Source of the DNA: Hypomyces perniciosus
Taxonomy: Eukaryota; Ascomycota; Sordariomycetes; Hypocreales; Hypocreaceae
Reading direction: 5' to 3'
Length of the DNA stretch: 64,000 bases
NCBI GenBank assembly: GCA_008477525.1
Contig: SPDT01000005.1
Location: 1,612,001-1,676,000, forward strand
In this document: in pieces, positions 44,536-55,850 of the stretch
Layout: the number at the start of each line of letters is the position of its first letter
Numbering within the stretch: the stretch's first letter is position 1
Translations under genes and position numbers: made by a program
Notes under the pieces: model-generated
Told to the model about the DNA's origin: nothing
Seen by the model: the letters and a program-made list of their open reading frames with translations, nothing else
The model's database searches: none

Positions 44536-45079
44536 ACCTTTATCCACGTATATTTATGTCCTGTTAAACGAATCTGAGAAAAAGAGCTTTGTATCTGAAA
44601 GATGGCAGGTTCTAGGCGTGCCGTTGACAGGCTTGGCAAGAGACTCAGATCGCCAATCATCGCAATATCTTGCTGCTGTGTCCAAGTTTTCAGCACATGG
44701 TTGCCTCATATATCTTGAAACGCCATTGCATGAAAATGTAGAATCGCATAGAACTACTTAATAAACAAAACATCAATTGCAGCCCCAGATGCACTACCCA
44801 CGTAGTTGCATAAATCACTGCTGTTGGACAGCAGTGTGCATGACTGGGAAACAACAGAACATAGGCACAGCACACTGGTATTAGAAGGCCACATTATTTA
44901 TACGATGACCTTACTGGTGTCTCCAGTCTCCTCCCCTAACCCAAACCAACGCCGTTTAAGCCTATTTGGCATACGACCCAGATGGCTGGAACAATCATCC
45001 CCATTCGACCCAGTGCTCTGCTGAAGTGAATATGCACACGAATATTCAAACATAAGACTCCCAAATTTGTCGCCATGCG
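44536..45079. other. Convergent 3' spacer between HOS2 and the SUN gene
   Basis: 544 bp between two stop codons, with no supported gene. Presumably it holds both 3' untranslated regions. Confidence 0.5.
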
Positions 45080-46425
45080 TTAGTCGAAGTATCGAATAAC
45101 GGCCTGGCCGCCAGCACGCATCGCGGTCTACCAGTCGTTTATTAGTATGTGCAGATGCTGATTGAAGGGGACAAAACACTTACTGTGCAGCCATTGCCAT
45201 TGCCACCACCCCAATGGCCATTGATTAAGGAGCACTTGGAGTTAACATCACCAGTGATTTCGATGTTAAAGTCCAGTTTCGCAGTGCTGGTCGGCGCATT
45301 GGGGAAGATCGAAATGTAAGTAAGGCCATCGCTAGCCCTACCCACTCCAATGTTGATAGCAGCCCAGTTTCCGCAATCTTTGGGATCGTTCTCGCACTCC
45401 CATACACAGGCGACCTCCGGAGAGAGGCCTCTCTTGTTCACGTAGTATTGAGCTGACGTAGGCAATCCAACCCAGGAATAGTAACTTTGATCAGGGTTGC
45501 AAAGAGGCACCGAGCCACCAGGGTTCGCGACCGCAGGAATGACCATACTTTCAGTTCCAGGATACTCAGTTTTGCAGGTAGAAACCACATCACTCAGGTC
45601 ATTCTGAATGGTGACACCACCGACACAAGGTTCACAAAGGACTTTGGACTCCTTGCGTGTTAACTCGAGGAAGCCATCCTTATTGCAGTGGACCCCCCCA
45701 ACAGATTGCTTGGCCGAGCCCTGCGCGCTGGGAAATTGCGACTTCTGATAGCCGACAGGGCATGCGTAGGAGCAAAATCCGGGACCTTTACTACCACAAG
45801 TCTCTCCCGAGATACCGGTAATAATGTTGCTTATGCTGACGTCTGACGTTGTATAGTCGGGGGTGCGCTGAAGGCCAGCCCAACCTCCGAAGCCCAGATA
45901 GTCCAATGGTACAGCACCGTAACCGGAAGGAAAACTGTCGCAAGGCATCACGCCATCTGGAAACGGTGAGGTAAGACCACCTCCCGCGACGGAGCCCTTG
46001 GGCTGTGCGGCCTGCTGGGACGGCTTCGGTGATGGGGACGGCGTCGCTGATGTCGTCGTCGTCGTTGGAGGAGGGGCGGAAGACGTCTTAGACTCGATGA
46101 ACTGTGCCTTCATATCCTGTGATGTCGTCGAGGTTGTCGGGGCCGGTGGAGGAGGCGGCACATATGAAGGTGTAGTCTCACCAACTATAACATAGTTGCC
46201 AGCCCTCAGGCCCGCCTCAGCTTCCTTGGCATCGATCACCTTACCACCAAGTTCGAATTGAGTTGCGGTAGGGCCAGGGACATATTGGATGACCACGTCA
46301 GGGGAGCGCTTCTCGACATTGGTGCCGTCCTTCCTGACATGGCGGTGTTGGTGGTGATGAGAGGCGCTGGCGGTGGCTCCCGCGGCCAGGGTGACAGCCA
46401 GTGTGTACTTGATGAAACGCTTCAT
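45080..46425 (-). CDS. Secreted SUN-family cell-wall protein (GH132)
   Basis: Two exons, 46425-45184 and 45127-45080 (donor gtaagt, branch actaat), phase 0, 429 residues. The N-terminus MKRFIKYTLAVTLAAGATA is a signal peptide. A Lys-Arg site (VEKRS) suggests Kex2-type processing. A Thr/Pro/Ser-rich linker spans about residues 85-145. The C-terminal SUN domain (about 155-428) has the ordered cysteines seen in DGVMPCDSF, CGSKGPGFCSYACPVGYQKS, CEPCVGG, ACVWECENDPKDCGNW and GHWGGGNGNGCT. The small last exon completes the domain. SUN proteins (yeast SIM1, UTH1, SUN4) act in septum and wall remodelling and are classed as GH132, though their enzymatic activity is debated. Confidence 0.9.
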
Positions 46426-46926
46426 TGTGGTGGATTGTCGGTTCACAAGCTCTATTTAATAACTGTATCAGCATTTTGACTCCGATCTCACAAGGCCCCC
46501 CTGGGGGCGATGCCGATAATCCTTATCGTATTACTCACCCGAGAAATGGATAGTTGACTAGTATGCTGATGGTGAAACGAGCGAACGGTTTCAAGAGAAT
46601 GAGAAGAGAGTGCGATAGGTCGGACCTAAAGGAGCGTAGTAGAGAGCATAAACTCTCTGTTGGAAAGGACGCAACGCGATGAGAATTGTAGGAAGAAACT
46701 CTCAGAGGGTGAAAGAGAGGAGAAGTAGGGGACAAATGAATGGAATCGACCTTAGTCTAGGCCAATTATAATAGCCATTGACCACAGGGAGTGTCAGTGC
46801 GGCAGGGGGTGCCATGGCGAAGAAGGGGCAAAACCTGGGAAATTAAACATGCGGCTTCGCTGGGCGCCAAGGAACTAGTATTATCTCAAGAACAAAAGCG
46901 CTCTAAATAGCCACGAATCGGACATG

Positions 46927-46977
46927 ACGAAGTACTAGTACTAGTAGTAGATCCTCCTATGTAGGTACTAGTAGTAA
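46927..46977. repeat. tacta/tagta palindrome cluster
   Basis: Contains cgaagtactagtactagtagtag and gtaggtactagtagta in about 50 bp of non-coding DNA. Confidence 0.75.
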
Positions 46978-47387
46978 CCTTGTCGTACGATTATTATTAG
47001 TAGCTATTCGTCTGGACAGCATTTGTTCCCCAATACTCGTGTTATTCCATGTATTTGTCCTAACGTGGCTACAGCCGTTGATGAGTGAAATCTGTGCTGA
47101 AACGCGGCCCCGTGCTTACAGGTATATATGTATAATCGCCGTGCGCCATCCCATTTAACAGCCTGTCAGGTATAATACATAGATTATGTATACACTCTCG
47201 TTGGTCATGCATTGTTGGTTATTCTGTCGATATCCCACAAAACCACCTAGTATCCCAGAGGGCTTTTGTTGAGCAGCATGTACGAGTAGTACGGAGTACT
47301 CATTTATCGCAAACCACTCCACACTAGCATCTACTATCCATCGAACTCATTAATCTTTGGACATGGGTTTCATCTTCTGGGGAAGCT

Positions 47388-47440
47388 GTACGAGTACTAC
47401 TACTACTACTTCGTACTAGTACATAGTATTAGTACTCGTA
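47388..47440. repeat. tactactacttcgtactagtac cluster
   Basis: A tac trinucleotide run leading into ttcgtactagta and tagtactcgta, partly self-complementary. Confidence 0.78.
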
Positions 47441-47605
47441 GGTCCGTATCAGAAGAGGGGCGGGTTGGATGTGGTTGTACAAGTGCTACAAGTGGCACTT
47501 GTGCCTTGCGTTAGCGCCCAGGTGTCCCTGGAGCTAATCCCCTTTGAGCCCGCACCCTGAGATAACACCTACCTACGAGCGCATACTAGGGCCAACGAGT
47601 ATACT

Positions 47606-47655
47606 GATACTACTACTACTACGAAGTACTACTACTAATAGTATTAGTACTATTA
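47606..47655. repeat. tactactacgaagtactactac cluster
   Basis: A tac run flanks a central cgaagtac; the following actactaatagtattagta is also palindromic. Confidence 0.78.
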
Positions 47656-48731
47656 TAACCGCCGCGGTGTGACCAAAGAAAATGCGCTATCGACAACATA
47701 TGTGGAGCGGAGGCACCCAACGTCATGTACCAATACCCACAAGTCGTACCTGAGTCTTTCAGGCATTGGCAAATTAGGTCATGCTGGCTCGGAGGTATAA
47801 TTATGTAGTGGGCATCAGCTAATCTTGCCAATGCCGTTTATCCGCTGGATACTACCCGTAGGTTAGGAGGGAGAACAGACCACGCTCATTTCCGCTCGCT
47901 GAATCGATCCCTTGTCGTTTCGTGTCCTTTGCTCCCAGAAAAAGGAACCTCTCCCTCACGCTTCAATACATTCCAGATAAAAGTAAGGTGCTACTCGTAC
48001 TATTATCACCTGTGTGTGTTATTACTATTCCTCTGTAGTGGGAATGTAACCGTCCGAATCCTCTCACAGCACCCTCACTTAGGCACGCTTTGTACGTGAT
48101 GGTGCATGTGTTGAAGTACGGTATGTATCAAGTAGTACGAAGTACCTCTTTCGTATGCGTATTCAAGTTTGTTCACATCGATATGAAATAACTACCCTAT
48201 CCATCGAGGATAGGAGATACTAATACTACTCGTATCAACTCAGGTAGTCTTGCCCGTTCAAAAAGCACACTGAGATGGAGATATGAATGATACTACGAAG
48301 TACGAGTACTAGTATTAATAAGAGACGCGGAGTGAGGTTGTTTAAACCACTGCGAGGAGTACATGGGCTCTCAGACCACGGGACAACGCCTTGAGGCAAT
48401 CGACTGCTCGCATTGGAATCGGGCAGCCCATGCTTTCCACCCAGAATTCTTGGTAGTATTCATAACCATGAAAGAATGAAGGGCGCGACTCTTGTTTTGT
48501 TGCTCTTTGCTCCGCGACCGCCTTCGTTGCAAAGACTTGCGAGTCATGTCCCAAACAACATCCAATGCCATGAACGGAACCAGTACGTAACAGTTGGCTA
48601 CGGGCCAAAGCCACAACTCAGCCACTGGTGGGCGACGTCATCCATGGCATATTTGGCGCCCTCTTGTCGATCCTTCCAACAAACACCGGGCACTATGACC
48701 AGCTGGAGTGGGTTGATGCTGCAATGATGGA

Positions 48732-48800
48732 ATACTACTACTATTACTACTCCGTACTCCGTACGGAGTACTTCGCACGAGTACATACTTCGTACATCCG
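48732..48800. repeat. Dense actccgtacggagt / acttcgtac cluster
   Basis: The best palindrome in the window, ctccgtacggag, is embedded between tactactac and cttcg words. It is followed by another tacttcgtac at 48786-48795. Confidence 0.82.
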
Positions 48801-49786
48801 ACTACAATGTAGTATTTTCAGTTTTTTTTTAGTGGTGTTCTCGCCCTCGGCTGTTTTTCTATTTATTTAGCTTAGCCATCACTCCAGCGTCTCAAAGCAA
48901 CACCGATTTATTACAAAGATTGACAGGAAAGTATGTGCGGCCTGGTCCCTAACACCTTAAGCTCTTCCTTTTCGGTCGTGTTTTGAACTTAGTAGTGGAA
49001 TAACTATCCAGTCAAGTCTATTTTAGGACGACAATTCTTACACCAGATCTTGCCGTTTCTACAAGAGGATGACCCGTATTATTGATAGACTCGCCCACAA
49101 CGGAACTAGTAGGGGCTACTGCTTTGGATAGAGCCTGAGAGGATATAATTATTGGATATCATACATCGACCGTTCACTTCTGGGTCGGCACACATGGACA
49201 GTGTCCATAGTGGGGGTTGCCATGCTCGTGACTGACTGGTCAGCAATGTCCGAATGTGGCGCTGGGCAATCGAGGCGGGCTTGATTGAGCTTGTCCGAGG
49301 TTGCAAGTTCGTATTACCGATAGCCTCATAAGTGGCGTGGAGAGGTGGCTGGGTTTTTAGTCGCCTTCACCTCGAAAGGATCTGGGGCGAGCATTTAATA
49401 CTTTGTCAGCTCGCTTCTCCGTGGTGGTGGCTAGGCTGATTGCCCACAACAACACCGCCACGACTTAGCAGTGGTAATCACCGAAAGAGGACAAGCCCGA
49501 GCACGGTGGCAAGCAGGTGACAATAAAACAGGGACTGCAAAACATCTACATCACTAGTACTACGAAATACGAAGCACAGTTAACTTTAATTACTAATATA
49601 GATCGCTCTTAACAACTCTTAATATCCGGCAATTATTTACGAAACATGAAGTCTACTCTGCTCAATTCTATAATACAGAAGAAAAAGTTCCGGTTAATTA
49701 CATATTATATCTTTTGCAGTCACTGTTTCTTTTTGTCATCCACTTGGGTGGGTTGCGGAAAGGTTGGATGGATGTGATTCATGGAT

Positions 49787-49818
49787 TACTACTCCGTACA
49801 GAGTACGGAGTACTACTA
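49787..49818. repeat. tactccgtacagagtacggagta imperfect palindrome
   Basis: Two inverted ctccgta/tacggag words separated by caga, flanked by tactac. Confidence 0.8.
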
Positions 49819-50945
49819 TCAAATGGAGTTTCGCCGAACACTGCTGCGTGCATGATAGGTAAATTGAATAAGACGGGCGGCTCTGCTAACCTTATTGTAT
49901 TGTACCTTTATCCACAACCTTCCACCTCTTGTGAATTCTTCGGGCACCTTCACAGCCGCCAGCCTCAAGTCTCCAGCCACTGTACGAAGTACAAGGGTCT
50001 CACCTGAGGTACGGGCGCCAGCCTGGCACCGCCTACCCGGTGGGCCTGCCTTTACAGTGTGCCCAAAGCCCGAAACGACACTGTTAGGGTATGTGGGCCT
50101 CGTTTGGGTGTTCTGGACGTAATCATCGTGAAATCGAGTACTACTACTCCGTACTGGACGTCAGTTGCTTCATGTTTCGGGCCAATAGCTACTCCACAGC
50201 TGTGTAGGAAGGTCAGAAAGGATTTCATTGATTAGGTGGACGGGTATTTCGATGCTCCAAGCTGCATCAGGAGTACGGAGTTGTATTGAGACACCTCCTT
50301 TATAAGGCCATGTTTACATGATTCCTATTGTTTTTTTCGTATCGCAACAGAGCAGAGAGATAATATAAGCCCTACGGAACACTGAGAGCACCATCGGCCC
50401 TCGGTTGTGCGGCTCCAATACTCCGGCAGATGCCGCGTCGCAGATAGTTTGTAATACTGCAATGAAGTCCGCTGCGCATACGGAGCAGGCCCTCATTTTC
50501 TTTTTGTCCACCTCCCTGCCGCCTGGTAGACTTGCGCCTGGGCTTCACGTAAGGTACCTCCTTGCACAGTGCACGCTACTGCTTGCCCACCCGAGCGTGG
50601 ACTTTCAACAACAACCTTCCTTCCCTCCATCACCAGTCTGCCGGTCAACGCCATAACAACATCATCTTTCTCATCTTATCGCCTGCGAGCATCAGAAAAG
50701 CGCGAAACTGCCATTTGCTTGATGAAATCTTCCCGAATTCGCAGGTATTATACGCAAAGCTCCTTCCCAAGGCAATTCAACGGGAAGGAAAAAAAAAACC
50801 CAGCTCTCGCCACATTTCTCAGCCACACCTCAACCAGCTTCGACATGTGTCGTTGACCATATTGCTCTGACTTGCGACTGACTACATGCACCACTTGGTC
50901 CCGGATTCGCTACCGCCGTAATACCCTTCTCCCTCGCGTCTTCAT

Positions 50946-52736
50946 ATGGCATTCAACTTCGGCGCCATTGCAACCGAAGCCCCGCTCTCGACTCGCCGAA
51001 CTCAAACCTCTCCGTCTGACTTCTTGACCGACGACGTCGCGAGACAGCCCAAGCGGCGTCGCGAATCCGATTCCACCACGTCGCGTTCATTTGCCGCTGA
51101 GCAGCTCCTATCACTGGAACCCCCTACGAAATCTGCCCGTCTGTCGTTGGTGACGAACCAGTCTCTGCCGCAGCTGATTGATGCTGTAGCGCTCGAAGAA
51201 GAGCGCCTGCGCAGAGAAGAAGAACTGTCATTAAGCCCTTGCACGATCGGTGATAATCCTAACCATAGGGCTCTCATCTACCTCATGTCCGGCGGAATCC
51301 AGACTATGAGTCGTTCGTCTGACGCGCCGCAGCTCGCTCCAACAGCTGCTATGGAGCCATCGTCTAAACTCGCCAATGCTGCCTTATCGATACCGCACAA
51401 CAGCGATGATCATGGCGAGGATCACTCAGAGATGAGCCCCCAAAGCCCTACGAGCATTGCCGGCGCGCCGGTAACGGAGAGTCCGACAGCGATGGATGTC
51501 GACGATAAGGGCGACGAACTTGTCTCGCAACACGTTGCCATGCAAGACGAGCGACCACAACCTGGGTCATTGTCATACCCGGGTTCTCTACAATCCAGTG
51601 GTAATCTCACAGAGCCACCTGCCCGTGGCATGAGCTTTCCAATGCCCTCCCAAAACCAGGGTTCTCCATCAAGTGGCAAGAAGCACAAGTGTCCATATTG
51701 CAATACCGAGTTCACCCGTCACCACAATCTCAAGAGCCACCTCTTGACACACAGCCAAGAGAAGCCCTTTGTATGTACCGAGTGTCAGATGCGTTTTCGC
51801 CGCCTTCACGACCTAAAGCGCCACGGCAAACTACACACCGGTGAAAAACCCCACGTGTGTCCCAAGTGCGATCGTAAATTTGCCAGAGGCGATGCCTTGG
51901 CGCGACACAGCAAAGGCGCGGGCGGATGCGCCGGTAGACGATCCAGCATGGGGAGTTTTGCCGATGGTGATGACATGGATGGTGGCATTGGCGACGGTGA
52001 CGAATCTGCCATGGCAGGCATTGCCTACGATAATGGGGAGGAGGAGGAGATGAGGCGGCAAAGCTTGCCCGGCCTGAATACCCAGCATATGCCTAGTGGC
52101 CAAGGTGACCAGTACGGTGCTCATGCCCGTACATATCCCCCTACTGGCGTGAGAGCAGCAACCAGCGGTCTCTATGCGCCGAATGTCAATCAGACCCAAG
52201 TATCCGGCGCTAGCAACTCCAGTGTACCGAATAGTATGGCCGGTAGCCACACATCAAGTACCAGCATTTCTTCCGTGCCTGTTGGTAGCGGAGGCACTGG
52301 CATTTATTCACAAGCGGGCATGACGGAAAACGCGAAGCAACTGAGTCCTGGCCTGCAAGGCCACGAGACGCCCGGCATTGCGCGGCAGCGGTCACCTAGC
52401 CTAACCCAGCAGCTGCAACAGCAAATGGGAAGACGGCAGTCTGAGCTGCAATCCCCTCACAGTGGACAGGCTAGACCTAAGCTCCCTGGACTGTCCCATC
52501 CTCCATTTGCTGCGTCCAACTCTACGGGATTTTCTCACGCTCGCACACCAAGCGGAACGACGCCCAGCGGTGACAGCGGCAATATGTTTGCTCAGAGTGA
52601 CCCGAGCGTGTGGGCTTATATGCAGACGTTGGAGGAGAAGATCAAATCACTATCTGAAAAGGTCGTTTCGCTCGACCAGGAGGTGGCCATGTTGAAAAAA
52701 CAGCTTGAGAATCGCGAAGGAGTTGCTGCGGTGTGA
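50946..52736 (+). CDS. C2H2 zinc-finger transcription factor
   Basis: Intronless, 596 residues from ATG at 50946. Three tandem C2H2 fingers lie at about residues 248-330: CPYCNTEFTRHHNLKSHLLTH, CTECQMRFRRLHDLKRHGKLH and CPKCDRKFARGDALARHSKG. The third finger's last ligand lies in the GAGGC tail. Linkers of TGEKP type join them, so DNA binding is likely. The N-terminus is Ser/Thr-rich with a basic patch (RQPKRRRES). A long Ser/Gly/Pro/Gln-rich region follows the fingers. A C-terminal coiled coil (LEEKIKSLSEKVVSLDQEVA and on) suggests dimerisation. I recognise the style as a conserved mould regulator but cannot name it; it is not a close CrzA, PacC or Con7 pattern by eye. Confidence 0.88.
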   Translation: MAFNFGAIATEAPLSTRRTQTSPSDFLTDDVARQPKRRRESDSTTSRSFAAEQLLSLEPPTKSARLSLVTNQSLPQLIDAVALEEERLRREEELSLSPCTIGDNPNHRALIYLMSGGIQTMSRSSDAPQLAPTAAMEPSSKLANAALSIPHNSDDHGEDHSEMSPQSPTSIAGAPVTESPTAMDVDDKGDELVSQHVAMQDERPQPGSLSYPGSLQSSGNLTEPPARGMSFPMPSQNQGSPSSGKKHKCPYCNTEFTRHHNLKSHLLTHSQEKPFVCTECQMRFRRLHDLKRHGKLHTGEKPHVCPKCDRKFARGDALARHSKGAGGCAGRRSSMGSFADGDDMDGGIGDGDESAMAGIAYDNGEEEEMRRQSLPGLNTQHMPSGQGDQYGAHARTYPPTGVRAATSGLYAPNVNQTQVSGASNSSVPNSMAGSHTSSTSISSVPVGSGGTGIYSQAGMTENAKQLSPGLQGHETPGIARQRSPSLTQQLQQQMGRRQSELQSPHSGQARPKLPGLSHPPFAASNSTGFSHARTPSGTTPSGDSGNMFAQSDPSVWAYMQTLEEKIKSLSEKVVSLDQEVAMLKKQLENREGVAAV

Positions 52737-54034
52737 GCGATCTGCCGGAAGTTACTTCTCTTGCGAGCATCTTGCGCGTCAGTGCCATTGTGAAAGCACT
52801 GTAGAATGCGTTTGGCACCACTCGTTGGTTTCTTTCGTTGAATCTGGCATGGAGTCCTGTAGGAGGAGGGCGTTTTGGGTTTGGGACTATCAGTGGATGG
52901 TAGGGACCTCCACGGAAAAGATGGTGACTGGATATCATGAGTGGGTTTTCTGTTGCATGTTGTATGTGTATTATACAGATTTGTGCGATGTCCAGATCTT
53001 CTGCCTCATGGCGGTATTCGGATGGAAGTTTGAGTGACTTAACTGCCAAGGTACAGAGTAGAAATTGCTGCTGAGCTAGCTATTGGGCCAATACAACTAT
53101 CTGGCACAATATTTTAATACTGCTGCTGTATTATGATAATAGTAGTGCTGCATCAGGAGCCTTGACCCACTGAGCTGCCGGCTTGGTGGGTCTAGCAGTG
53201 GTAAAAGGCTGTTTTCACGTGCTTAACGCTCAAGTATGTAGGTAATACGTCATGTCTCTCTCCGTTTCCAGTTTAAAGCCCACCAACACGTAGCTGTCTG
53301 TGTCCTCGATCGACAGAGGCCCCTCTGCAGCGTCGTCGACATTCATCTTGTGAAATGGAAATAACCCTAACATCCTAAGTAGTAGGCCTACGGTATCTAT
53401 CATACAGGTATTTTGTTTCTCCAGGCCCGCAGCCTTGGTGAAGGAACCGGCCAACGCCAAGAACACCTCCAACCACGAATTCCCACGAGGGCAACCTGTG
53501 CAGTGGAGCAAATACTACCTACGACAGCCGCTGAAGCCGCGCCGGCCAGCTCGGTTACGTCACAGAGCAGTGAGTGTTGAATTTTTATTTTATTTTCATT
53601 TTTTACATAAATCCCGCGGCCGGTTTGGACGAGGTACCTCGGGAGTTGCCCAAAAAAAGTACACCCCGCTGCGATAGCAGCGTGGCGGTGCGGCGTCGCC
53701 GTTGCCCGGGTCCCCTTTGGTGGCGCCGTGCCGAGGACTCTGGCTGCAATGCCGCTCTATACATATGTTACCAGCTGCCCATGGGAGGAAGAAAAATGTC
53801 GCTGGAGCCAGTTGTACTGATTTGCAAATTGTTGGCACGAGCGCAGTTGCGCAGGTATCCAACGCGAATGAAGAGGTGAAGCAACCCCAAAACCAGCGAA
53901 CCATCCATATTCCAACAAGGGACACTGTAAGCAGACCTGGAGCATCTCCAGAGCCAATTCAAGCTTACAGTTAGGTTCAGAACAGACATACCACCACACC
54001 CACTCATCCCTCGGTGCGGACGAGGAAGAAGAAG
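52737..54034. other. Spacer between the C2H2 gene and DGAT2
   Basis: About 1.3 kb. The first 250 bp are probably C2H2 3' untranslated sequence and the last several hundred bp the DGAT2 upstream region. Open frames at 53574-53879 and 53230-53511 have no recognisable content. Confidence 0.45.
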
Positions 54035-55216
54035 ATGGCGCACAAGAGTCAGCCGGATGGTCCCAAATTGCGCGTTGCGGTCATGACCAACGGAGATCAT
54101 GGCTACTACGGCGAAAAGCAAAATGGATCGTATCCAGCACTCCCTGACGACGGGTGCACCCTGAATCACGAGCTAGATGCTTGGAGGGCTGGAGGAATTC
54201 GATTTGCGCCGCTCCGCATCCCCTTCTCCCGACGCCTGCAAACCGCCGCCGTTTTCTTCCACTGCATGACTATTGTTGTGTTGGTGTCGATGTTCTGGTT
54301 CACTTGCGCCAACCCGCTCACCTGGCCCATCCTGGTGCCTTACCTTGTCCATCTGTCCATGTCTACTGCGGCGACGAATGGAAAACTCACCTATCGATCG
54401 GAGTACCTGAGATCCTTGCCACTCTGGAAGCTCTTCGCTGCATACTTTCCAATGAAATTACACAAGACACACGACCTGTCGCCAAACAGGAAGTATATAT
54501 TTGGCTATCACCCTCATGGGATCATTTCTCACGGTGCGTGGTGTGCCTTTGGCACAAACGCCCTGGGGTTTTCCGAAAAGTTCCCTGGCATTACCAACAG
54601 TCTCTTAACCCTGGATTCCAACTTTAGAATTCCCTTCTACCGCGACTGGATTTTGGCCATGGGGATGCGGTCTGTGTCAAAGGAGTCTATCCGAAATACC
54701 TTAACTAAGGGCGGTCCTAAGAACGATGGCGAAGGTCGAGCTGTGACGATTGTCATTGGCGGAGCTCGTGAGTCTCTGGAGGCCCAGCCGGGCACCCTTC
54801 GACTCGTTCTCGAGGGTCGCAAGGGCTTCGTGAAGATGGCGCTCCGAACCGGAGCGGATCTAGTCCCCGTCCTTGCATTTGGCGAGAACGACTTGTACGA
54901 CCAACTAAGCCCGACGACACACCCCATGGTCCACAAATTCCAGATGTTTGTGCTCAAGGTATTCAAGTTCACACTTCCAGCGCTTCACGGCCGAGGACTG
55001 CTTAATTATGATGTTGGCTTGATGCCTTATCGCCGGCCCGTCAATATCGTTGTTGGAAAGCCGATTGCCGTCCATGCATCGCATGGTGAGCAGCCTTCCC
55101 AGGAGGAGGTCGATCGATACCATGAACTCTACGTTCAAGAAATTGAAAGGCTCTGGGAGACGTACAAGGATCAATTTGTAAAGACAAGGACTTCCGAGCT
55201 TCAAATTATTCCTTAG
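54035..55216 (+). CDS. DGA1: Diacylglycerol O-acyltransferase, DGAT2 family
   Basis: Makes triacylglycerol from diacylglycerol and acyl-CoA at the ER and lipid droplets. Intronless, 393 residues from ATG at 54035. A hydrophobic hairpin spans about residues 70-110 (VVLVSMFWFTCANPLTWPIL). The family catalytic motif YHPHG is in KYIFGYHPHGIISHGAWCAF at about residue 155. Further DGAT2 blocks are IPFYRDWILAMGMRSVSKES, GGARESLEAQPGT and KGFVKMALRTGADLVPVLAF. PVNIVVGKPIAV and VDRYHELYVQEIERLWETYK close the domain. Length is within the fungal DGA1 range. The ATG was preferred over the slightly upstream GTG. Confidence 0.93.
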   Translation: MAHKSQPDGPKLRVAVMTNGDHGYYGEKQNGSYPALPDDGCTLNHELDAWRAGGIRFAPLRIPFSRRLQTAAVFFHCMTIVVLVSMFWFTCANPLTWPILVPYLVHLSMSTAATNGKLTYRSEYLRSLPLWKLFAAYFPMKLHKTHDLSPNRKYIFGYHPHGIISHGAWCAFGTNALGFSEKFPGITNSLLTLDSNFRIPFYRDWILAMGMRSVSKESIRNTLTKGGPKNDGEGRAVTIVIGGARESLEAQPGTLRLVLEGRKGFVKMALRTGADLVPVLAFGENDLYDQLSPTTHPMVHKFQMFVLKVFKFTLPALHGRGLLNYDVGLMPYRRPVNIVVGKPIAVHASHGEQPSQEEVDRYHELYVQEIERLWETYKDQFVKTRTSELQIIP

Positions 55217-55850
55217 CATGGTTTCATACCGAATTTCTTCTTTTTTTTTGGGTATGCGTTTGTTATAATTTTGACTTGTCGGCATTCTCTTGTGTTTCGT
55301 TCTAGTCATCAGGGTTTGGCACTGGTATCAAATAGCACGGTTTTCGGATGCCGTTCTCGTAAAGTGGATAGGTAGTAAAATATAATATGCGATGGGTCAA
55401 GCTTTATTGCATAGAAACGCCGAGTATTATAATAAATAATGGTAGACTCAGTACTTTGTATATATGAAATGTGATGTGTTTTGAATGCTTTAAATGATGT
55501 ATCCATCCGCTCAAACCTCCTTTCACAGCGGACAATGCTGGCAAGAGGATGATAGAGACTACAAAAACATCGTTACCAGCCATATTCAAAACACAAATAG
55601 AAAGGTTTCTGCTCCGTACGGAGCAGTGATATGACTATTGACCAGATAAAATCTCTCTGCTCATACTCTTTTCCAAGCGTTTTAATTTCGGGCATAGAAC
55701 TTACACACTTCGCTAGTCACATGACCTCGCGTCTAGCGCTGTCGCGCTCATCATCGTGGCGTCGAGCTCGTCTCGACACCCCAAAGCTTTTTGCATGTGC
55801 ACGGAATTGAATTCATTGTAGTCATTTCACAAGGAAACCCTGCATTCAAG
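55217..55850. other. Spacer between DGAT2 and APN1
   Basis: 634 bp with no gene. It includes a perfect 14-bp palindrome gctccgtacggagc at 55611-55624, of the same ccgtacgg type as the other spacers. Confidence 0.5.

Larger units (their letters stand above)
46426..50945. other. 4.5-kb gene-free island rich in short palindromes
   Basis: No frame on either strand resembles a known domain; open frames are all under about 105 codons and lack coding character. The region holds the SUN promoter (left) and the C2H2 gene promoter and leader (right). In between, tacgaagta-, tacggagta- and tagtacta-type words occur at 46927-46977, 47280-47300, 47388-47440, 47606-47655, 48130-48145, 48293-48315, 48732-48800, 49555-49570, 49787-49818 and 50137-50155. 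Confidence 0.65.

Noticed and set aside
53574..53879. 101-codon frame between the C2H2 and DGAT2 genes
   Set aside because: Composition is not protein-like and no family is recognisable; it is probably upstream region of DGAT2.
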